Shown: piece by piece, positions 6,799 through 10,573 of the stretch
Position numbering within the stretch: the first letter of the stretch is position 1
Layout of the letters: each line of letters starts with the position of its first letter
DNA from: Acidobacteriota bacterium
GTDB lineage: Bacteria; Acidobacteriota; Terriglobia; Bryobacterales; JACQDG01
Assembly: GCA_016201185.1 (NCBI GenBank)
Contig: JACQDG010000096.1
Coordinates: 1-10,573 of the forward strand
Direction of reading: 5' to 3'
DNA: 10,573 nt
The notes under the pieces: generated by a model
Seen by the model: only the letters and a program-made list of their open reading frames with translations
Database searches by the model: none
What the model was told of the DNA's origin: nothing
Position numbers and translations under genes: made by a program

Positions 6799-7559
6799 CG
6801 GTTTTTTCCCCAGATGATCCGCAGGCCGTCCAGGGTCAGGTGCTCGTCCACGGTCTGGATATGACGGGAAGCGCGAGCCACGATGCCGGCCTGGCCGCCG
6901 GTCGCCACGCACTTGGTTTCCGGCCCCAGCACCTCGATCATCCGGGCCAGGATGCCGTCAACCATGCCCAGCGCCCCATAAAACAGCCCCGACTGCATGC
7001 AGGCCACGGTGTTGGTGCCGATCAGCTTCGCCGGCTCCCGCACGTCGATCCGTGGCAGCCGCGCCGTGCGGCTGAACAGCGCCTCGGCGGAGATGCCGAT
7101 TCCCGGGCAGATAAGGCCCCCGATGTACTCCCCCCGCGGCGAGATGGCGTCGAAGGTGATCGCCGTGCCGAAATCCGCCACCACGCACGGACCACCGTAC
7201 TTATGGAACGCCGCCACGCTGTTCACAATCCGGTCGGCGCCCACCTCCGCCGGGTTGTCGATCAGCACCGTCAGGCCCGTCTTCACCCCGAGCGCCACGA
7301 AGAGGGGCTTGACGTGGAAGTACCTCATCGCCATCTCTTCCAGAACCGAATCGAGCGGCGGAACCACCGAGGAAATCGCAATCCCCTCGATCTGCCCGAT
7401 ATCCAGTCCCGCCAGCGCAAACAGGTTGCGCGAGAGGATCCCCCACCCGTCGGCCGTCTGCGCCGGATCCGTCTTCAGCCGCCAGTGGCCAACCAGCTCG
7501 GCCTCGCGGTATACGCCCAGCGTCATGTTGGTATTGCCGACATCCAGGGCCAGGAGCAT
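6795..7559 (-). CDS. coaX: Type III pantothenate kinase
   Basis: Phosphorylates pantothenate with ATP, the first committed step of coenzyme A synthesis, in the cytoplasm. The protein is 254 residues, normal for CoaX. ASKHA-fold motifs are clear: MLLALDVGNTN at 1-11 (phosphate-1 loop with Asp6), GADR at 107-110, VADFGTAITFD around 127-137 including the catalytic Asp129, GGLICPGIGIS at 147-157, GTNT at 181-184 and ATGGQA at 219-224. The frame is open upstream to 7916, but the extension is antisense-like Arg/Gly-rich sequence inside birA, and ATG 7559 gives exactly the family start. It lies 11 bp after birA. Near its end, GGA AAA AAC CGC TGA contains a slippery heptamer, and the next gene is in the -1 frame. 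Type III kinases do not show the feedback inhibition by CoA seen in type I enzymes and usually require a monovalent cation. Confidence 0.96.
   Translation of the reverse strand: MLLALDVGNTNMTLGVYREAELVGHWRLKTDPAQTADGWGILSRNLFALAGLDIGQIEGIAISSVVPPLDSVLEEMAMRYFHVKPLFVALGVKTGLTVLIDNPAEVGADRIVNSVAAFHKYGGPCVVADFGTAITFDAISPRGEYIGGLICPGIGISAEALFSRTARLPRIDVREPAKLIGTNTVACMQSGLFYGALGMVDGILARMIEVLGPETKCVATGGQAGIVARASRHIQTVDEHLTLDGLRIIWGKNR
6801..6807 (-). promoter_or_regulatory. Candidate -1 ribosomal frameshift site (A AAA AAC) at the end of coaX
   Basis: Read on the minus strand in the coaX frame, the codons are GGA AAA AAC CGC TGA, so the heptamer A AAA AAC has the X XXY YYZ phase needed for simultaneous -1 slippage. 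A slip here would continue as CCG CTG AAT TAC, directly into the downstream gene, giving a CoaX fusion of about 476 residues. Only a weak hairpin (TTTC-ACC-GAAA with flanking TCAA/TTGA) is visible downstream. In E. coli A AAA AAG is much slippier than A AAA AAC, so efficiency is uncertain. A-run transcriptional slippage would be an alternative. Confidence 0.35.
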
Positions 7560-7570
7560 ATCAGTCGAGC

Positions 7571-8221
7571 CTATCGATCGACGACGGGCCGCACGCTGCC
7601 TGTCGCGTAACTTGGGCCGCGCGTGAACAATTCTACAATGGCCGCCGCCCCGCCCTTCGCCAGAATGTCCATGCAGCGATCCGATTCCGTCAGAATTCCG
7701 GCCAGCAGGGACTCGCGCCGCCATTCCCGGCCCGTCTCGATCCGCAGCGAAGTAGCCGTTTCCGCTAGGTCCTCGGGAAAAACAGCGTGGTTCACGTTCA
7801 CACCGATCCCGGCGATGATGTGCCGCACCCGCTCCCCTTCGGCCGCCATCTCGGCGAGAATCCCGGCGCATTTCCGTCCGCCAAGCAGCACGTCGTTCGG
7901 CCAGCGCAGATCGCACGCTTTACCGGTAGTCTGCTGGATGGCGCACGCCACGGCCAATCCCAGCGCTAGGGTGACGACGGGCGCCTCGGCTGCCGCCATT
8001 TCAGGCCTTAGAATCACGGAGAAATACAGTCCCGTCTCCGGCTCCGAAAACCACGACCGCCCCAGCCGGCCCCGCCCGGCAGTTTGTTCCTCGGCAATGA
8101 CGACGGCTCCGGCCGGCTCGCCCCGCTGGGCCAGTTCTGCCGCCACTCGCATGGTGGAGTCCACGGAAGCGAAATAGTGGATCGGCCGCCGCGCGCTCTC
8201 CAGCAGCGAGAGATTCAGCAT
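7571..8221 (-). CDS. birA: Biotin--[acetyl-CoA-carboxylase] ligase, catalytic domain only
   Basis: Activates biotin to biotinyl-5'-AMP and transfers it to the Lys of biotin carboxyl carrier proteins such as AccB. The 216 residues carry the catalytic core: DSTM at 21-24, EEQTAGRGRLGRSW at 44-57 (the GRGRxGR biotinyl-AMP loop), LRWPNDV at 105-111, K117 in GGRKCAGIL (the biotin/adenylate-contacting Lys) and GIGVNVN at 138-144. There is no N-terminal winged-helix domain, so it is a group I ligase and should not act as the biotin operon repressor. It ends soon after ELFTRGPSYATG, where homologues normally continue for about 40-50 residues as an SH3-like C-terminal domain; only SVRPVVDR remains, and coaX begins 11 bp later. 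The start ATG at 8221 overlaps the end of nadC by 7 bp (ATGCTGA), which points to translational coupling. Confidence 0.93.
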   Translation of the reverse strand: MLNLSLLESARRPIHYFASVDSTMRVAAELAQRGEPAGAVVIAEEQTAGRGRLGRSWFSEPETGLYFSVILRPEMAAAEAPVVTLALGLAVACAIQQTTGKACDLRWPNDVLLGGRKCAGILAEMAAEGERVRHIIAGIGVNVNHAVFPEDLAETATSLRIETGREWRRESLLAGILTESDRCMDILAKGGAAAIVELFTRGPSYATGSVRPVVDR

Positions 8222-9048
8222 AGGCCGATCCGGAAGCTCAAATCCACAGCCGGAGCGGAGTGGGTCAGCGCCCCGGCGGAAACAAAATCGGCGCCGGCTT
8301 CCGCATAGGCGCGCACTGTTTCGAGCGTGATCCCGCCCGAAACCTCCACGCGGGCGCGTCCGCCGATCTGCCGCACGGCCTGGGCCACTTCCGCCGCCGA
8401 AAAATTGTCGAGCAGCAGATGATCGGCCCCGCAGTCGAGCGCCTCCTCGAGCTCGGCACGGGAGTGTACCTCGATCTCGACCGGCTGGCCGGTCGCCCGG
8501 ACCCGCTCGATGGCTGGCCGGATGCCCCCCGCGGCAGTGATGTGGTTGTTCTTGATCAGCACGGCGTCGAACAGCCCGAAGCGGTGATTCGAAGCCCCGC
8601 CCGCCGCCACAGCCAGTTTTTCCAGCCTCCGCATCCCTGGAGTTGTCTTACGAGTATCTAGCACCCGGCAGCCTGTTCCCTCCACCGCCCTGACGAACCG
8701 GTGGGCCAGGGTGGCGATCCCGCTCAGCCGCTGCAGGAAATTCAGCGCCGTCCGCTCGGCAGTGAGCAGGGTCCGCAGCCGCCCCTCGACCCGGGCGACT
8801 GCTTCGTCCGCCCGAATCTCGTCTCCGCTGTGGTGCAACAACTGCACCCTCTCTATTCCGCCCGGCACCTGGTAAATCTCCGGCAACAGCTCCACGCCGG
8901 CCAGCACCAGCGCCTGGCGGGCCAAGAATACGCCCGCCCCGCGGGTTTCCGCCGGCACACAGGCCTCGGTGGTAACGTCACCCGCGCCGATGTCTTCCTC
9001 GAGCGCGCTGCGAATCACCCTGCTGATCTCGGGGTGTTGCCACTGCAT
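8215..9048 (-). CDS. nadC: Nicotinate-nucleotide diphosphorylase (carboxylating), quinolinate phosphoribosyltransferase
   Basis: Converts quinolinate and PRPP to nicotinate mononucleotide, CO2 and pyrophosphate in de novo NAD synthesis. The 277 residues match the usual family length. The N-terminal open-faced sandwich begins ALEEDIGAGDVTTEA at 15-29; then come ERTALNFLQRLSGIAT at 98-113, RVLDTRKTTPGMR at 128-140 (Arg/Lys contacting quinolinate and PRPP), GGASNHRFGLFDAVLIKNNH at 150-169 with His155 and Lys166, VEIEV at 190-194, LLDN at 212-215 and VEVSGGI at 234-240. All expected active-site residues appear to be present. The start ATG follows directly on the TAA of valS with no gap, and the end overlaps birA by 7 bp, so the gene sits in a tightly coupled operon. 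nadA and nadB are not in the window. Confidence 0.96.
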   Translation of the reverse strand: MQWQHPEISRVIRSALEEDIGAGDVTTEACVPAETRGAGVFLARQALVLAGVELLPEIYQVPGGIERVQLLHHSGDEIRADEAVARVEGRLRTLLTAERTALNFLQRLSGIATLAHRFVRAVEGTGCRVLDTRKTTPGMRRLEKLAVAAGGASNHRFGLFDAVLIKNNHITAAGGIRPAIERVRATGQPVEIEVHSRAELEEALDCGADHLLLDNFSAAEVAQAVRQIGGRARVEVSGGITLETVRAYAEAGADFVSAGALTHSAPAVDLSFRIGLC

Positions 9049-10573
9049 TTACATGCCGTCCAGCGTCTGGCCGAGCTTGGCAATCTGAGCGTCGTATCGG
9101 GTGAGCTTCTGGCGAATGGACTCAACGACGGCCGGCGGCGCCTTGCTGAGGAACTCCTGGTTCTCCAGTTGCCGATGGGAGGAATCGCGGGCTTTCTCCA
9201 GTTGCGTTTTTTCCTTGGCCAGCTTCTGCCGCCGGGCTTCGACCTCGGCGCCCGGCGCGCGCAGCACCAGGTCGAACTCCGGCGTGGTCGTGCGGGCATG
9301 GCTTCCCGACCCGTCAGGCGGCGCCGCGCCCTCGATCACCTCCAGCTTCACGTTGGCCAGTCGCCGGATCACTTCCTCGTTGCGGCGGGCGATTTCCGCC
9401 GCAGCGGCCCTGGAGTACAGCGCGCCGTCCAGTTGTCGCTGATCCAGCTTCATCTCCGCCCGCAGGTTCCGCGCTGCGGTGATGATGCTCTGCAGCAGCG
9501 CCACCTGGCGCTCCGCCGGCAGGTCGGCCAGGTGCACGTCGTACTGCGGATAGCTGGCCAGGGCGATCGACCGCGGCCGCCCTTCCGCGTTCACCGTCAA
9601 CCGTTGCCATAGCTCTTCGGTCAGGAAAGGCATCAGCGGGTGCAGCAGCCGCAGCGTCCGTTCGAAGGCCGCCAGCAGGTTCCGCCACGCCGGCGTCAGC
9701 CCGCTCCCCTCCCGGAAGCGCAGCTTTTTCCATTCCAGGTACCAGTCACAGAACTCGTGCCAGATGAAGTGATAAAGCAGGTGCGCTACCTCGTGGTAGC
9801 GGAACTGCTCGATGGCCCGGTCGGCCTGCTCGGCCACGCTGTTCAGCCGGGAGAAGATCCAGCGGTCCTCCAGCGGCGCTTCCAGCATGTCCTGGCTGGC
9901 GTACGGCCGGAAATTCTGCGGGTCTTTGGGCGCCCACGGCTCCGCCCCCGCCTTCTCCAGGCTCAGAAACACGAACCGCGCCGCGTTCCAGATCTTGTTG
10001 GCGAAAGCCTGGTAGCCGGCCACGCGCTCCTCGGAAAAAATCACGTCCGTGCCGGGGGCCGCCCCCACCACCAGCGAAAATCGGAGCGCGTCGGTGCCGT
10101 ACTTATCTGCCATCTCCAGAGGGTCCACCGTGTTGCCGCGAGTCTTCGACATCTTCTGCGCTTTCGAGTCCCGCACGATGGCGTGAATGTACACCTGCCG
10201 GAACGGAACCTCCCCCGTGAACTCCAGGCCCAGCATGATCATCCGCGCCACCCAGAAAAACAGGATGTCGTAGCCCGTATTCAGCAGCGAGGTGGGGTAA
10301 AACAGCCGCAGGTCCGTGGTCTCGTCGGGCCAGCCCAGGGTGGAGAACGGCCACAACCCCGAGCTGAACCATGTGTCCAGCACGTCCGGGTCCTGCGTAA
10401 TAGCCGCAGAGCCGCAATGTCCGCAGCGTTCTGGATCCTGGCGCGCCACCGTCACCTTGCCGCAGGTTCCGCAGTGCCAGGCCGGAATGCGGTGGCCCCA
10501 CCACAATTGCCGCGAGATGCACCAGTCGCGGATGTTGTACATCCATTGAAAGTAGGTGTTGCACCCCTGCGCG
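9049..10573 (-). CDS. valS: Valyl-tRNA synthetase, C-terminal two-thirds (5' end outside window)
   Basis: Charges tRNA-Val with valine and edits mischarged threonine. About 507 codons are visible; the start lies beyond the right edge. The visible part begins in the catalytic Rossmann domain, NIRDWCISRQLWWGHRIPAW, followed by a putative zinc-binding insert with two CxxC-type pairs (CGTCGKVTVARQDPERCGHCG). Then come DPDVLDTWFSSGLWPFSTLGWP, the YIHAIVRDSKAQKMSKTRGN segment with KMSKT in place of the commoner KMSKS, and GTDALRFSL. The anticodon-binding helical domain follows (FANKIWNAARF, FIWHEFCDWYLEWKK, LLHPLMPFLTEELW). The last 70 or so residues form the typical ValRS coiled-coil arm, with LENQEFLSKAPPAVVE. 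The domain order is complete up to the C-terminus. It is the first visible gene of the minus-strand operon, and its promoter would be outside the window. Confidence 0.97.
   Translation of the reverse strand, partial: AQGCNTYFQWMYNIRDWCISRQLWWGHRIPAWHCGTCGKVTVARQDPERCGHCGSAAITQDPDVLDTWFSSGLWPFSTLGWPDETTDLRLFYPTSLLNTGYDILFFWVARMIMLGLEFTGEVPFRQVYIHAIVRDSKAQKMSKTRGNTVDPLEMADKYGTDALRFSLVVGAAPGTDVIFSEERVAGYQAFANKIWNAARFVFLSLEKAGAEPWAPKDPQNFRPYASQDMLEAPLEDRWIFSRLNSVAEQADRAIEQFRYHEVAHLLYHFIWHEFCDWYLEWKKLRFREGSGLTPAWRNLLAAFERTLRLLHPLMPFLTEELWQRLTVNAEGRPRSIALASYPQYDVHLADLPAERQVALLQSIITAARNLRAEMKLDQRQLDGALYSRAAAAEIARRNEEVIRRLANVKLEVIEGAAPPDGSGSHARTTTPEFDLVLRAPGAEVEARRQKLAKEKTQLEKARDSSHRQLENQEFLSKAPPAVVESIRQKLTRYDAQIAKLGQTLDGM

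Noticed and set aside
6799..6912. N-terminal extension of the helical protein to an ATG at 6912
   Set aside because: It overlaps the conserved coaX C-terminus in another frame and reads as Arg/Pro/Gly-rich filler.
7560..7916. N-terminal extension of coaX to an ATG at 7916
   Set aside because: The extension lies within birA in another frame and is Arg/Gly-rich; CoaX proteins start at MLLALDVGNTN.

Overview
The window is GC-rich bacterial DNA, close-packed with genes and almost without intergenic space. The minus-strand block valS-nadC-birA-coaX, together with Tat-exported DUF362 proteins, a secreted ThuA-like protein and an enolase-superfamily sugar-acid dehydratase, suggests an Acidobacteriota genome, perhaps of the Bryobacterales/Solibacter type. 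That assignment is an inference from gene content and order, with no database search behind it.

Layout. Positions 1-438 (+) hold the C-terminal end of a mandelate racemase/galactonate dehydratase-like enzyme. Convergent to it, 470-2082 (-) encodes a Tat-signal DUF362 protein whose frame is broken near 1200. A 75-bp AT-rich divergent spacer (2083-2157) separates it from a second Tat-signal DUF362 gene (2158-3357, +), followed 8 bp later by a secreted ThuA-like gene (3366-4217, +). From 4238 to the right edge everything is on the minus strand. In order of transcription: valS (partial), nadC, birA, coaX, an uncharacterised helical protein, a divergent shikimate dehydrogenase-fold oxidoreductase, and a sugar-binding lipoprotein of ABC-transporter type.

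How the genes fit together. The valS-to-oxidoreductase block looks like one operon: valS/nadC abut, nadC/birA overlap by 7 bp, birA/coaX are 11 bp apart, coaX and the helical protein overlap, and 30 bp follow. It serves translation and cofactor supply (NAD from quinolinate, biotin attachment, CoA from pantothenate). The lipoprotein 38 bp further on may belong to the same transcript or have its own promoter. The left part (sugar-acid dehydratase, two exported DUF362 proteins, ThuA-like protein) looks like envelope-linked carbohydrate metabolism, but no substrate can be read from the sequence.

Most notable signals: (1) the DUF362 gene at 470-2082 is broken by what looks like a 2-bp TA duplication, whose removal restores an uninterrupted 536-residue protein; (2) coaX ends with an in-frame A AAA AAC slippery heptamer two codons before its stop, and the next gene lies in the -1 frame with no ATG, GTG or TTG at its expected start, so it must use a CTG start, -1 frameshifting from coaX, or both; (3) BirA lacks its usual C-terminal domain. 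No RNA genes, CRISPR arrays, insertion sequences or phage genes were seen.
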